Source: a bacterium
Lineage (GTDB): Bacteria > Chloroflexota > Anaerolineae > Caldilineales > Caldilineaceae
Direction of reading: 5' to 3'
DNA length: 64,000 bases
NCBI GenBank assembly: GCA_016124945.1
Contig: WGMT01000021.1
Coordinates: forward strand, 1 to 64,000
The notes beneath the pieces are model-generated. The model saw only the letters and a list, made by a program, of their open reading frames with translations. It did not search any database and was not told the DNA's origin. Of this stretch, positions 35,740 through 46,201 are shown piece after piece. The position numbers were made by a program, and so were the translations under genes. Within the stretch, counting starts at the first letter, position 1; every line of letters starts with the position of its first letter.

Positions 35740-36107
35740 TGCGTCGATCTGCTACTTCATTGAGTGTGCGTGCCACGCTCGTCACCTATGCAGTGTGGTT
35801 TGTGCTGGTGGCGGCGGCGGCATGGGTCGCCTGGCAATTCCACGCCACGCTGATTGTCCTCTTTACACTGTGGCACGAAAGTGATCTGCCTCGCCCGATT
35901 GGGTGGTCGGCGGCAACGCTGGTAGGGATCAGTCGGGCATCGTTGTTCATTAACGGCGCGCTGTGGCTGATGTGGATGCTCTATCTTGAGTCGGATTTGC
36001 GTCATCACGCCGCGCGCCGACACTTGATCACACGTTGCTTACAGATACTTGGTGGCTATGCTGTTATTCTGGTTTTTTGCTACGGTGTGATCGGGCTTTT
36101 GACGTGA
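35739..36107 (+). CDS. Small integral membrane protein
   Basis: A 122-residue protein with three hydrophobic segments (about 14-45, 57-80, 98-120) separated by short charged loops. No family recognised. Its ATG shares a base with the TGA of the protease gene (TGATG), so the two are translated together and it may be a partner or membrane anchor of the protease. The stop codon runs into a heptamer repeat. Confidence 0.7.
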   Translation: MRRSATSLSVRATLVTYAVWFVLVAAAAWVAWQFHATLIVLFTLWHESDLPRPIGWSAATLVGISRASLFINGALWLMWMLYLESDLRHHAARRHLITRCLQILGGYAVILVFCYGVIGLLT

Positions 36108-36209
36108 GTGGGTAGCAGTTAGCAGTTAGTGGGTAGCAGTTAGCGGGTAGCAGTTAGCGGGTAGCAGTTAGCCATTGGCAATCAGGTCGTCGTCCGTCGT
36201 CCGTCGTCT
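36106..36209 (+). repeat. Heptamer arrays, TAGCAGT and GTCGTCC types
   Basis: Nine or ten heptamers from 36106: GAGTGGG, TAGCAGT, TAGCAGT, TAGTGGG, TAGCAGT, TAGCGGG, TAGCAGT, TAGCGGG, TAGCAGT, TAGCCAT. After 13 bases a second family follows: GTCGTCC, GTCGTCC, GTCGTCT (36189-36209). Two different word families adjoin without a mirrored arm. This is the longest heptamer tract in the window. The first bases overlap the preceding stop codon. Confidence 0.85.
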
Positions 36210-36237
36210 GTGTCAGTCACAATTAAAGGAGGCTCTC

Positions 36238-36855
36238 TTGAAAATTGCAGTATTCGGTGCAACCGGCGGTGTAGGACGCGCCTTTGTCTCTCAAGCATTG
36301 GCCGCCGGCCACACGGTGACCGTGCTGGTGCGTGATCCCGCTCGCCTTGACATACAAAACGACAATCTGTCTTTGGTGACGGGCAATGTGCTCGACGCTG
36401 CTGCTGTGGCGCAAACTATGGACGGCGCTGAGGCCGTCCTGTGTACATTGGGCAACACGGCCAACAACCCCGACATGGTCGTCTCTCAGGGGACGGTGGA
36501 GATCGTCACAGCAATGGCTACGCACGGGGTACGTCGCCTGGTGGTGATTTCGTCGCTGGGTGTGGGGGACAGCAAGGATCAGGTGCCCTTTGCCTTCAAA
36601 ATGCTGATGAAGACCGTCCTACGCAAGGCCATGCAGGACAAGGAAGCCCAAGAAGCGCTGGTCAAAGCTACCAACCTCGACTGGACAATTATCCGCCCCG
36701 GCGGTCTTAGCAATGAACCTGCCGGCGGCAACTACAAAGCCGGCCTCGACCGCTCGATCAGCGCCGGTATGGTCTCCCGCTCCGACGTGGCCGCCTTCGC
36801 TCTGGGAGAGATGGTTTCTCCCCAGTATCTGCACCAGACGCCGGCGATTACCTAG
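36238..36855 (+). CDS. NAD(P)-binding oxidoreductase-like protein (atypical SDR)
   Basis: A 205-residue protein with the atypical short-chain dehydrogenase fold: KIAVFGATGGVGRAF (nucleotide loop GATGGVG), VTVLVRDPARL, GAEAVLCTLG, RRLVVISSLGVGDSKDQ and the late DWTIIRPGGLSNEP. It resembles NmrA/BVR-B-like proteins that bind NAD(P)H and either reduce small molecules or act as redox sensors. The start is TTG at 36238, five bases after AAAGGAGG; the frame upstream is repeat sequence. A terminator follows. Confidence 0.87.
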   Translation: MKIAVFGATGGVGRAFVSQALAAGHTVTVLVRDPARLDIQNDNLSLVTGNVLDAAAVAQTMDGAEAVLCTLGNTANNPDMVVSQGTVEIVTAMATHGVRRLVVISSLGVGDSKDQVPFAFKMLMKTVLRKAMQDKEAQEALVKATNLDWTIIRPGGLSNEPAGGNYKAGLDRSISAGMVSRSDVAAFALGEMVSPQYLHQTPAIT

Positions 36856-36890
36856 TTGGGGATAAAGGACTGGGTAAAGAATATCCAATA

Positions 36891-36927
36891 AAAAAGGGCA
36901 GGCTCTCCGCAGAGCGTGCCCTTTTTT
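36891..36927. terminator. Bidirectional rho-independent terminator
   Basis: AAAAAGGGCA-GGCTCT (36891-36906) pairs with AGAGCGTGCCC-TTTTTT (36911-36927) with one mismatch and a four-base loop. A and T runs on both sides let it serve the NAD(P)-binding gene on the plus strand and clpX on the minus strand. Outside it, GGACTGGGTAAAG and CTTTACCCAGTCC form a further mirrored pair containing GTCCCTA heptamers (36857-37011). Confidence 0.85.
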
Positions 36928-37016
36928 GTTATGTTGTCTGTAACTTTACAAGTTATGTCGGGGTTGTACAATTACAACTTTCTTTACCCAGTCCCTAATC
37001 CCCAGTCCCTAACTCT

Positions 37017-38438
<1,422 letters not shown>

Positions 38439-38459
38439 ATCCAACTCTTGTTGCGCTAA

Positions 38460-38485
38460 GGCATGACTTTGTTTAAAGTCATGCC
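38460..38485 (-). promoter_or_regulatory. Perfect hairpin in the clpX leader
   Basis: GGCATGACTTT (38460-38470) pairs exactly with AAAGTCATGCC (38475-38485) around four bases, ending 22 bases before the clpX ATG. It has no U tract, so it is not a terminator. It could be a repressor site or an mRNA structure affecting clpX translation. Confidence 0.55.
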
Positions 38486-38842
38486 TGCTTGCTCGTAGCA
38501 GTGGCACTGCATTTGATAAAAACCCTGCCTTATCAATGACTTATCAGTGCTTTGTTTAATCTATTCTACAAACCTATTGTACAGAAAAACAGAGGGAAAG
38601 AGAAACCATTTGCCTACGCAAGATCATTCACATTTGTGTAAACGTTTCCCAGGAATCGTGGCGCTCATCGAACTATCGTCTGGGATGATGCGTTTGCATT
38701 AGCTGTCAAGACGCCTTGGCAAACCAAAAGCGTAGGCAGTCGTTCCACATCGGGCTTGCTGCCTACGCTTTCGCTTTCACTGTTTTTAACTATGCTTTGC
38801 ACAGCGTACACCGTGCGAAGAACAAAAAAGATAACAGTTGCC
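38486..38842. other. clpP-clpX intergenic region
   Basis: The ~400-base gap between clpP and clpX holds no gene. It contains the hairpin at 38460-38485, the terminator-like hairpin at 38727-38771 and an AT-rich stretch (about 38515-38600) that probably carries the clpX promoter; on the minus strand TAGAAT near 38565 is a possible -10 box, without a clear -35. Confidence 0.4.
38727..38771 (-). terminator. Terminator-like hairpin after clpP
   Basis: AAAGCGTAGGCAG (38727-38739) and CTGCCTACGCTTT (38759-38771) are a perfect 13-bp pair. On the minus strand the stem is followed by TTGGTTTG, a moderate U tract. It would reduce read-through from clpP into clpX. Confidence 0.6.
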
Positions 38843-39562
38843 TTACTCTTGACTGTCGGCTTCTTTGGTGCCGTGATCTTCCAACTGCTTGCCTGAGCCG
38901 TTCGACCCGTTCGACGTTGGAATCTGCACCTGACCATCGACCACACGTACAATGTCGGTGGTGTCGCCCAACACTTCGTCTACCAGGCCATATTCTTTGG
39001 CTTCAAGGGCCTGCATGTAGCGATCGCGGGTGAAGGTCTCTTCGATGGTCTTCCAGTCGTGGCCGGTGTGCTTGCCCACGAGGTAGAATAGCTGCGTCTG
39101 CAGGCGTTCTTGTTCGCGGAAGGCGATGCGCACGTCTTCGGTATAGCCGCGGGCGCCGCCGCCAGCCGGATGCATGTGGATCGTGGCGTGTGGCAATGCA
39201 TAACGCTTGCCCTTGGCCCCCGACGCCAGGAGGACGGTGCCCATGCTGGCCGTTACACCTACAGCAAAGGTGTGCACCGGCGCATCGATCATCTGCATGG
39301 TGTCATAAATGGCCAAGCCCGAGTAGATAACGCCGCCGGGGCTGTTGATAAACATCTGGATGGGCTGGTTGGGATCTTCGGAATTGAGGTAGAGCAACTG
39401 GGCAACGATCAAATTTGCTACTTGATCGTTGATGGGCGTCCCCAAGAAGATAATGCGCTCTTTCAACAAGAGGCTGTAAATGTCGAAGGCACGCTCGCCA
39501 CGACCCGTATTTTCGATCACCATGGGGATCACATTGGTCGGGCTTGTAAAATTAGGATTCAT
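38843..39562 (-). CDS. clpP: ClpP, proteolytic subunit of Clp protease
   Basis: A 239-residue serine protease. Catalytic Ser106 (GVTASMGTV), His131 and Asp180 (FTRDRYM). The His loop reads [10 protein letters not shown] where most ClpPs have MIHQPLGG, so the Gln-Pro after the catalytic His is replaced by Pro-Ala; the triad itself is complete. The C-terminus is an extra ~25-residue polar tail rich in Ser, Gly and Glu. AGAGGA five bases before the ATG at 39562 fixes the start; the protein then begins with a short propeptide-like segment. It works with ClpX, encoded downstream. Confidence 0.95.
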   Translation of the reverse strand: MNPNFTSPTNVIPMVIENTGRGERAFDIYSLLLKERIIFLGTPINDQVANLIVAQLLYLNSEDPNQPIQMFINSPGGVIYSGLAIYDTMQMIDAPVHTFAVGVTASMGTVLLASGAKGKRYALPHATIHMHPAGGGARGYTEDVRIAFREQERLQTQLFYLVGKHTGHDWKTIEETFTRDRYMQALEAKEYGLVDEVLGDTTDIVRVVDGQVQIPTSNGSNGSGKQLEDHGTKEADSQE

Positions 39563-39633
39563 TGGATCCTCTCCATTTCCTGATAAATGCGTGAAGGGAA
39601 GAGAAAATGCCGACGGCGTTGGGCCTTGATAAG

Positions 39634-39668
39634 ACACTGCTCTCTATAGACACAATAGAGAGCAGTGT
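39634..39668 (-). promoter_or_regulatory. Perfect 14-bp hairpin between tig and clpP
   Basis: ACACTGCTCTCTAT (39634-39647) pairs exactly with ATAGAGAGCAGTGT (39655-39668) around seven bases. On the minus strand it is followed by CTTATCAAGG, so the U tract is poor. It could be a weak terminator after tig, an RNA processing site, or an operator for clpP. Confidence 0.55.
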
Positions 39669-39745
39669 AGTTTAAGACTGTATGAATCGCCCTATTGCGA
39701 CGTTTGCATTGCATTAGCGCACATGCAAAGACGAGTTTAGATGGC

Positions 39746-41254
39746 TTAAGAGGTTTTCTCTTCGCCCTCGGTGGTGTCGGCGGTGGGGGCAACTTCTTCG
39801 GTTACAACGTCGCCTTCAGCCGATCCACTTTCTTCGGTGGCACTCTCTTCGGTGGTGACAGATTCGGCTTCGGCCACGGTTTCTTCTTCGGCTTCTTCTT
39901 CGTTATCCGCGCCTGGTTCGGGGACTTCTTCGCCACGCGCAATCGCAAGGACACGTTGGATCGTCTTTTCGCTGACGATCTGCTCTTCGAGCATGTGGCG
40001 ATTGCCTTCCTGGCGCATCATTTCGAGGACACCACGGCGCGATTCTATTTCTTCTTCGCCGGCCTCTTCGTTTAGCGGGCCGAAGATCTCGTTGAGCCGT
40101 TCCTCAAATTCAACCTTCTTCGCCTTGATCTGTTCGGCTTTGGCGATCTCGTCGAGCACCAGGCCGCGTTGCAGGCTGATTTCCGCCTGTTCGCGCTGTT
40201 CAGCGCGGTATTGATCAATACTGCGGCCAACCAGTTGCAGGTAGTGTTGAATACCCTGTAGCCCCATCTGGCGCAACTGCTGATCGGTGGTGCGGATGAT
40301 CTGATCGATCTGCATCTCCACAGCAGCAGGCGGGTAATCCAACTCGCTAATCTCAACTAACTGATCGAGGACGCCGTTCAGATAAGACGACTCGGCTTCG
40401 GCCTTCTGCTCTTCGCGGATCGAATCGCGTACGCTCTCAACGAATTCCTCAGCGGTGGCGTATTCCCCTACCTCTTGCGCCACCTCGTCGGTGAGTTCGG
40501 GGGTGACGTAAGCTTTAATTTCGTGTACCTTCACGTTGAAGCGTACATTGTTGCCTGCGTACATGCTCGGGCTGTCTTCGGGCCAGGCGATGTCAAATGT
40601 CTTTTCTGCGCCTGCGTTGATGCCCAAAAGTTGCTCGTCGAAACCCGCCGGCTCCATGGGGTTCTCTTCGTCGGGCGTCACATCCCAGTCGCTCTCGTCG
40701 AGGACAATCGTCTCTGTCTCGTTGCCCTCTTCGTCAAGCACAACCGCTCGCACGTCGATGGTGATCAGGTCACCGTACTCGCTTGGGCGTTCCACCGTCT
40801 GGTAATCGGCCTGGCGTTGTAGGACCTCGTCGATGCGCGCTTGGACGATTTCTTCGTCTACCTCAATTTCGGGCTCGTCCATACGCACGCTGCGGTAATC
40901 GCCCAACTTCACTTCGGGTGCGAGCGGAATCGTCAGGCTGTAGCGCAGGGGCTCCATGTCAATGTTGTCCAAAGAGGCAACGGCGAACGGCTCAATCTTT
41001 TCTTGTTCAATCGCCTCGCGGAAGACATCTTGACCGAGATCGTCGACAAATTCTTCGAACAGCGCGCCCATGCCTACATGACGCACCACAACGTGATAGG
41101 GCGCTCGGCCCTGGCGGAAACCGGGAATGCGCAGTTGACCGGCCACCTTGCGGGCAGCCTTCTTCAATTCCTGGTCGACGCGGGATTGGTCGACTTCAAT
41201 GGTCATGCCCAACTGGCGATTTTCTTTGGGTTCTGTTGAAATCTTCAGCGACAT
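39746..41254 (-). CDS. tig: Trigger factor, ribosome-associated chaperone
   Basis: A 502-residue trigger factor. The N-terminal ribosome-binding signature is PGFRQGRAP (residues 44-52; GFRxGR in place of the common GFRKGK). A PPIase (FKBP-like) domain follows (about 165-250), then the long helical C-terminal arms. The last ~65 residues are an extremely acidic Glu/Thr/Ala tail, longer than in E. coli and likely disordered. Gene order tig-clpP-clpX is the classical one. The start has GAGGTGAG about ten bases upstream. Confidence 0.95.
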   Translation of the reverse strand: MSLKISTEPKENRQLGMTIEVDQSRVDQELKKAARKVAGQLRIPGFRQGRAPYHVVVRHVGMGALFEEFVDDLGQDVFREAIEQEKIEPFAVASLDNIDMEPLRYSLTIPLAPEVKLGDYRSVRMDEPEIEVDEEIVQARIDEVLQRQADYQTVERPSEYGDLITIDVRAVVLDEEGNETETIVLDESDWDVTPDEENPMEPAGFDEQLLGINAGAEKTFDIAWPEDSPSMYAGNNVRFNVKVHEIKAYVTPELTDEVAQEVGEYATAEEFVESVRDSIREEQKAEAESSYLNGVLDQLVEISELDYPPAAVEMQIDQIIRTTDQQLRQMGLQGIQHYLQLVGRSIDQYRAEQREQAEISLQRGLVLDEIAKAEQIKAKKVEFEERLNEIFGPLNEEAGEEEIESRRGVLEMMRQEGNRHMLEEQIVSEKTIQRVLAIARGEEVPEPGADNEEEAEEETVAEAESVTTEESATEESGSAEGDVVTEEVAPTADTTEGEEKTS

Positions 41255-41390
41255 CTGCTCTTCTCACCTCTCTCGGCGTCCGCCGTCGGCTTCCCATCGA
41301 TTGCAGCCATGGGACGCACCCGTTGATTGCTAGCTTAAGTTCTTCTAGACAAAATTTATTCAAACCAAATATTCATGAGACAAAATAGGT

Positions 41391-41428
41391 GCGGCGTCGA
41401 GCATATACTGCCTTGTTCGACGCCGCAT
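41391..41428 (-). terminator. Terminator-like hairpin between mutL and tig
   Basis: TGCGGCGTCGA (41391-41401) and TCGACGCCGCA (41418-41428) form a perfect GC-rich 11-bp stem; on the minus strand CCTATTTTGTC follows. It probably ends the mutL transcript. The remainder of the gap 41255-41600 holds the heptamer element at 41509-41600 and AT-rich sequence near 41330-41380 suitable for a tig promoter; no gene. Confidence 0.6.
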
Positions 41429-41508
41429 CCGCGCTATCGTGTAGTATAACATAAGCCCGAAGTTGGGCCAAAGTAAAGAGGAAGGAATTTGAATGCGAAA
41501 CATTGAAG

Positions 41509-41600
41509 TAATGCGTAATGCGTAATCCGTAATCCGGAGCAGATCGCCCCGCAAGCAACCGAACCTGCTCAACAAAGTACGCATTACGAATTACGCATTA
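41509..41600. repeat. Mirrored heptamer repeat, TAATGCG type
   Basis: TAATGCG, TAATGCG, TAATCCG, TAATCCG (41509-41536) face CGCATTA, CGAATTA, CGCATTA (41580-41600). Inside, GGAGCAG and CTGCTC form a further short pair. The right arm ends exactly at the mutL stop codon (41601-41603). Confidence 0.85.
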
Positions 41601-43598
41601 TTAAACCCGCTTGAACGCCTTCTCCAGTTCATTCGATGTGAGCTGAATCATCGTTGGCCGCCCGTGAGGACAGGTACGCGGTGATTGGCACTCTTCGAGC
41701 TGGCGCAGCAGTTCCTTCATTTCGATGTCGCTTAACACCTGGCCCGCTTTGATCGAGGCGCGCTTGCACACCATCTTCACCAACTTGGCTTCCAACGACT
41801 CGCCCACCAGATTCCGGTCGTCGACCAACCCCTGCAAAATGTCGTCGAGGACACGTTGCGCGTCCTGTTCGGAGAGCGCACTGGGAACGGCGCGTACCAG
41901 GAAGGTATCGCCGCCAAACGGTTCGATGTCGAAGCCGACGGCGTTCAATTCGTGTAGATGCTCGGCCACCAGCCCGGATCGCATGTCCCCTACGTGTAGG
42001 GTGAGCGGATCGAGCAGCCCTTGGCGGGGAACACTGCCGCTGAAGCGCTGGGCCATGTACTTTTCATACATGATGCGCTCGTGGGCTGCGTGTTGGTCGA
42101 TGAGATAGAGACCTTCCGGCCCTTCGGCAATGATGTACATCGCCCCGGCCTGCCCGACAACGCGCAGTGGTGGCAATTGACGGGTGACTGCGGACGGTGG
42201 CCGTGACGCAGGCGACGGCGGTGCAGGTAGCGTCTCTTTGGGCGCCGGCTCAGGCTGCGCGGAGGATGGTTCGGATCTTGGCGGTACATCTGGCGCAGCT
42301 TCGGGTGGCAGATCCCACGTGTTGGCCGCAGGACGGCGCGCCGAAAGCTCGTCTAGATTGCGGCGCGGGGTGGACAACGGCGGCACGTAGAGATCGAGCG
42401 CCTGCTGCGGTGAATCCTCTTCGGGGGCAACCGAAAATGGCCGGCGTGGCGTCCATGTGTCTCCCGCCCACTGTGGCGTGCTGTTCAAAGACGAACTACC
42501 CGAATGCAAGTTCAGGCCGGGGACGTTGGCATTGTCCACAACGGCGCGGCGTAACACACGCTGTACTTCGGAGTAGATGGTGCGTGGCTGCAAAAAGCGT
42601 ACCTCAGACTTGCGCGGATGCACGTTGACGTCGAGATGTTCAGGCGGCACTTCGATGAAAAGCGCCGCCACTGGGTAACGTCCTACGGGCAAAAATGTGT
42701 GGTACGCCTGCACCACAGCATGAGCCAGGGTGCGGTCTTCAATGGGGCGACGGTTGACAAAAAGATCAATGTACGAGCGGTTGGCACGGGTGACGGTGGG
42801 CAGGCTGATGTAGCCGGAGACGATAACCGCCGACGGCGCAACGTCGGGAAGGGGATGAATGTCCATAAAGTCGATTTCGGCAGGCAGATCGTCAGGTGCG
42901 CCGCCGAACTGGGCTGCTTTGCTCTTGCCCACCGCAATCAACTGGCGCGCTTCGTCCATGCTGTAGATCTTGGCCAGCACTTCCAGCGGCTCGCCGCTGC
43001 CCGTCGATTGGAAGACCATACGCCCGTCCACAATCAAGCTAAAGCGCCGATCCGGGTGGACCAACGCCACCCGCTGGATCATGGATCGGATGTGGCCTGC
43101 TTCGGTGGAAGGCTGACGCAGGTACTTTTTGCGTGCTGGAACGTTATAAAACAGATGCTCCACGTTGACGATGGTGCCCACCGGCAGCCCGGCGCGACTC
43201 TGCCCCGTGATCTCGCCCCCTTCGGCGTGGAGTTGGGTGCCGAATTCTTCGTCTTTGTGGCGGCTGCTCAGGGTGAGGTGGCTGACGGCGGCGATGGAGT
43301 AGAGTGCTTCGCCGCGGAAGCCGAAGGTGAGCACATGCTCCAGATCTTCCACCTGGCGCACCTTGCTGGTGGCGTGACGTTCCAGCGCCAGCGCAATCTC
43401 GTCGCTGGGGATACCGCTGCCGTTGTCCACCACGCGCAGCAGACGCTGCCCACCCTCCTTGATCTCTACGCGGATCTCGGTGGCGCCGGCGTCGACGCTG
43501 TTCTCGATCAATTCTTTGGCGGCATTGGCCGGCCGTTCCACCACCTCGCCCGCTGCGATCTTGGCGGCTACGTCCGGCGCTAAACGTTGAATGGTCAT
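41601..43598 (-). CDS. mutL: DNA mismatch repair protein MutL
   Basis: A 665-residue MutL with the GHKL ATPase N-terminus: IAAGEVVERPANAAKELIEN, DNGSGI, RHATSKV and TFGFRGEALYSI. A variable Pro/Ser linker (about 355-450) leads to the C-terminal dimerisation domain with DQHAAHER. The C-terminus contains CKRASIKAGQ and ends CPHGRPTMIQLT. The endonuclease motif DQHA(x)2E is present as DQHAAHE, so it is likely a nicking MutL, as expected where MutH is absent. I place the start at the ATG at 43598. There is no ribosome site before it, but a TATAAT box lies seven bases upstream, suggesting a leaderless mRNA. Confidence 0.95.
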   Translation of the reverse strand: MTIQRLAPDVAAKIAAGEVVERPANAAKELIENSVDAGATEIRVEIKEGGQRLLRVVDNGSGIPSDEIALALERHATSKVRQVEDLEHVLTFGFRGEALYSIAAVSHLTLSSRHKDEEFGTQLHAEGGEITGQSRAGLPVGTIVNVEHLFYNVPARKKYLRQPSTEAGHIRSMIQRVALVHPDRRFSLIVDGRMVFQSTGSGEPLEVLAKIYSMDEARQLIAVGKSKAAQFGGAPDDLPAEIDFMDIHPLPDVAPSAVIVSGYISLPTVTRANRSYIDLFVNRRPIEDRTLAHAVVQAYHTFLPVGRYPVAALFIEVPPEHLDVNVHPRKSEVRFLQPRTIYSEVQRVLRRAVVDNANVPGLNLHSGSSSLNSTPQWAGDTWTPRRPFSVAPEEDSPQQALDLYVPPLSTPRRNLDELSARRPAANTWDLPPEAAPDVPPRSEPSSAQPEPAPKETLPAPPSPASRPPSAVTRQLPPLRVVGQAGAMYIIAEGPEGLYLIDQHAAHERIMYEKYMAQRFSGSVPRQGLLDPLTLHVGDMRSGLVAEHLHELNAVGFDIEPFGGDTFLVRAVPSALSEQDAQRVLDDILQGLVDDRNLVGESLEAKLVKMVCKRASIKAGQVLSDIEMKELLRQLEECQSPRTCPHGRPTMIQLTSNELEKAFKRV

Positions 43599-43605
43599 GA
43601 CGGGG

Positions 43606-43635
43606 ATTATAGCACTGGGCAGAGGGTTACCCAAA
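43606..43635 (-). promoter_or_regulatory. Candidate mutL promoter giving a leaderless transcript
   Basis: On the minus strand TTTGGG (43635-43630) and a perfect TATAAT (43611-43606) are 18 bases apart. The -10 box ends seven bases before the mutL ATG, so transcription would start at or next to the initiation codon. Confidence 0.5.
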
Positions 43636-43650
43636 GGCTCTGCCGCTCTG

Positions 43651-44952
43651 TCATTTGCCGGTGTAAGTCAAAGAGATGTCAAAGCAGTTCCGTGGTAAGT
43701 TGAAGTCGGCGCTCTCGCCTGGGGCGAGTCTGGCGCGGGTCGTTTCCACATCTGCCAGGAATGCGGCGAGTTGGGGCCCATCTGTGTGGTTTGGGCGATA
43801 AAGGTGAAGGTGTTCGAGTGCCATCCAGCCTACATAGCTGAATGTCAGTGCGAGCACCAGCACTTTCAGAGGGCGGGCGGCCTGTCGCCAGTCAACGGCT
43901 TTGGTGACAACGATGCCGATGAACAGCCAGACAAAGACATGCTGCACGTAAAAGTAGCGGACGTTCAAACGGCCCATATGCGAATCTAGATCGAACTGCC
44001 GGGTGAGCACTGATAGAAATGTAATGGCGCCGATGTAGTAGAGCAAAATCCCTATATTGATGAACGAGTCTCTCGAAAATCGCCGGTATCGCCGGTCGAT
44101 GAGCACGGCCATGCCAATGCAGAAGGTCATTGCAACGGTGTAGATGATCCACGATTGTCCGCTCTGAAAGAGCGCCAGCCGTAGATTGTAGCCAAGCACA
44201 GATTCAGCCAGCACGCGCTGGAGGAAGTAGAGCCACGTCACTTCAATTCGTGCAAGTAGATTGCTGAGCAGTACCACGCCGCCAGATTGTGTCCCCACCG
44301 CCAGGTAAATGATCACGACAACAATCAGGATCGCATTCCTGATTCGATCCGCGCGTCCTTTGTGGCGGATCAGGTTGAGCACAAATACTGGGACGGCGAC
44401 AATGGATAGCGGTGTGGAGATCGCGGCCAGGATCATGGCTGTCAACTCGATTACACGGCCCTGCCAGGAGTTCGCGGCCGGTGCCAAGGTGAGCAAGAGC
44501 AGCAGCAACAGCAAGTTCCAGAGCGAGTAGGTGGTGTTGCTCACCAAAGGCATCAGCCCATGCGGCATGAGGGCCAGGAAAACCGTGATCCCAAGCCGGT
44601 GTATATCATTGTCAATTAAGGTGCGGAATCTGGGGAGGAGGAGTAAGCTGTAGGTTGCTGCGGCAAGCAGCAACGGGTAAAGTGCCAGTGCATAGGGCAC
44701 GAGGCGCAGCGGAATCCACTGTACCGTGAGGTAGCCAATCAAATTGGGCAGCATTGAGACATATCCAGCGTAGAACCGGAAAATCTCGGTAGTCTCCGGG
44801 TGGCTATTGTAGTAAGAAAGCATGATGCCGCCATCTTCGCAGGCAAGGACGGGCAACAGAAAGGCCCCATAACTGCGCCAGAAGAAGAAAAGCAAGATCC
44901 CAACAAACAGCACAATACCGATTGGTGCAAGGCGGCGCTCTGGGATGATCAT
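43651..44952 (-). CDS. Polytopic membrane protein, possibly glycosyltransferase-like
   Basis: A 433-residue protein with about eleven membrane segments, and a soluble C-terminus of ~60 residues. A conserved-looking acidic patch follows the first segment (CEDGGIMLSYYNSHPET), with another at ITFLSVLTRQFDLDSHMGR. The general layout, with an acidic first outer loop, recalls lipid-linked-sugar glycosyltransferases of the GT-C fold, but I cannot assign a family. AAGAG five to six bases before the ATG at 44952 sets the start. A REP-like element follows upstream of the next gene. Confidence 0.7.
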   Translation of the reverse strand: MIIPERRLAPIGIVLFVGILLFFFWRSYGAFLLPVLACEDGGIMLSYYNSHPETTEIFRFYAGYVSMLPNLIGYLTVQWIPLRLVPYALALYPLLLAAATYSLLLLPRFRTLIDNDIHRLGITVFLALMPHGLMPLVSNTTYSLWNLLLLLLLLTLAPAANSWQGRVIELTAMILAAISTPLSIVAVPVFVLNLIRHKGRADRIRNAILIVVVIIYLAVGTQSGGVVLLSNLLARIEVTWLYFLQRVLAESVLGYNLRLALFQSGQSWIIYTVAMTFCIGMAVLIDRRYRRFSRDSFINIGILLYYIGAITFLSVLTRQFDLDSHMGRLNVRYFYVQHVFVWLFIGIVVTKAVDWRQAARPLKVLVLALTFSYVGWMALEHLHLYRPNHTDGPQLAAFLADVETTRARLAPGESADFNLPRNCFDISLTYTGK

Positions 44953-44999
44953 AGGTTGCTCTTGGAATTCGCTTATGCTTATTTCACTGTACAGGTATA

Positions 45000-45064
45000 G
45001 GTGCGACGCACTGGCCTGGAGGGCACACAGCACTCGCATCTGATTTCGGCCAGTGCGTCGCACC
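45000..45064. repeat. Inverted repeat with perfect 17-bp arms
   Basis: GGTGCGACGCACTGGCC (45000-45016) is exactly mirrored at 45048-45064. TATTTCACT occurs as a direct repeat outside both arms (near 44989 and 45080), as a target-site-like duplication would. Each arm is itself partly palindromic (GTGCGACGCAC). It looks like a REP/MITE element of a second family. Confidence 0.75.
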
Positions 45065-45079
45065 TGTAGAGTTACATGT

Positions 45080-46201
45080 TTATTTCACTTGTCGACGTGT
45101 GACCGCAATGTAGCGCTCGCTGTCGACTGCATCGTTCCAGTAGTAGACGGCTACCAGCGTGCCGTCCTCTGCCTGGGCGACGCGTGGGTAGCCGATGTCG
45201 TGGTTACCGCCGCCACTGCGGAGGACGGCAGGATCGCCCCACGTGTCGCCGTCATCCGCGCTGAGTCGGGCGTGGATTTCGTGGGGCGCGTTGCGATAAC
45301 CGTTGACCAGACAGAGCCGCCCATCGCGCAGGACGATCATGGCAGGCGGGTTGCCACCCCGTCCTGCATCTGCCACCGGACGCGACAGATGCTGCCAGCT
45401 TTGTCCCTCATCGTCGGACGCGTAGAGATCGATCCAGCAATGTGGCGATGTGGTTGTGTCGCGGGTGGCGCTACAGCGCAGCGCCGTGAGGATGCGTCCC
45501 CCTGGCAAATGTACACTGGGCAAATGTACACTGGGCAGGCGCACACTGGCGGGCATGATGGTGTAACCGTCGGGTTCGGGCGTCACCCAGGATCGGAAGG
45601 CGAAGGAGCGCCCGCCGTCCACGGTTTCGGCGCAGAAGACGCGGCCTTCCTCGCCGTTGGGTTTGGCCGCGGTGAGGAAGAAGATCGCCCGCTGTGGCCC
45701 CAGCACAATCACGTCGGTGCGGGCGGCAATGCCGGTTTGGCCGAAATCAGGCAGCGCGTAGGGTCCTTGCCAGGAGTGGCAGCGGTCGGTGGAAAGGTAA
45801 AACCATGAGCGCGCCCCTGCCTTCAGCCCCGACCGTGCACAGAGGACGGCGAAATCGGGGTGGGTGAAATCTACGTCGCCGGGGCAGGGCATGGGCGGAT
45901 CGTCATCCAACACAGCACCCACACCCAGTTCGGGGATCATGTGTTCGTCGGCGGAGAGGGCGCGGCCACCGGGGGTGCGGCACGGCATCGGTATCACCGT
46001 CCACGTTGCACCGCCGTCTAGACTGCGCGCCTGCATCGTCGCGAAAGGACGTCCTTTGTCGCGGGGATGGAACTGTACATCGGCCTTGTAGTGCCCAAGT
46101 GTAAATCCGACGACGATTTCATCGCCCCAGGCCCAAATGCCGTAGTTGGCGGGCCAGCCGGCGTAACGTCCTGCTTCGCGGTAGAGGGTGATGTGGGCCA
46201 A
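45080..46201 (-). CDS. Sialidase/BNR-repeat glycosidase-like protein
   Basis: A 373-residue protein with at least five Asp-box motifs of the sialidase beta-propeller: SLDGGATW, STDRCHSW, TVDGGRSF, SDDEGQSW and SADDGDTW. It lacks a signal peptide, so it may act in the cytosol or be non-enzymatic. A tandem SVHLP duplication is encoded by an 18-base repeat near 45505-45540. The start is TTG at 46201 with AGGAG eight bases upstream; a longer frame goes back into the REP element. The substrate is unknown; sialic acid is not implied by the fold alone. Confidence 0.8.
   Translation of the reverse strand: MAHITLYREAGRYAGWPANYGIWAWGDEIVVGFTLGHYKADVQFHPRDKGRPFATMQARSLDGGATWTVIPMPCRTPGGRALSADEHMIPELGVGAVLDDDPPMPCPGDVDFTHPDFAVLCARSGLKAGARSWFYLSTDRCHSWQGPYALPDFGQTGIAARTDVIVLGPQRAIFFLTAAKPNGEEGRVFCAETVDGGRSFAFRSWVTPEPDGYTIMPASVRLPSVHLPSVHLPGGRILTALRCSATRDTTTSPHCWIDLYASDDEGQSWQHLSRPVADAGRGGNPPAMIVLRDGRLCLVNGYRNAPHEIHARLSADDGDTWGDPAVLRSGGGNHDIGYPRVAQAEDGTLVAVYYWNDAVDSERYIAVTRRQVK

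Noticed and set aside
42618..43583. Long plus-strand frame opposite mutL
   Set aside because: Composition is His/Val/Gly-rich mirror of mutL codons; no start signal or family.
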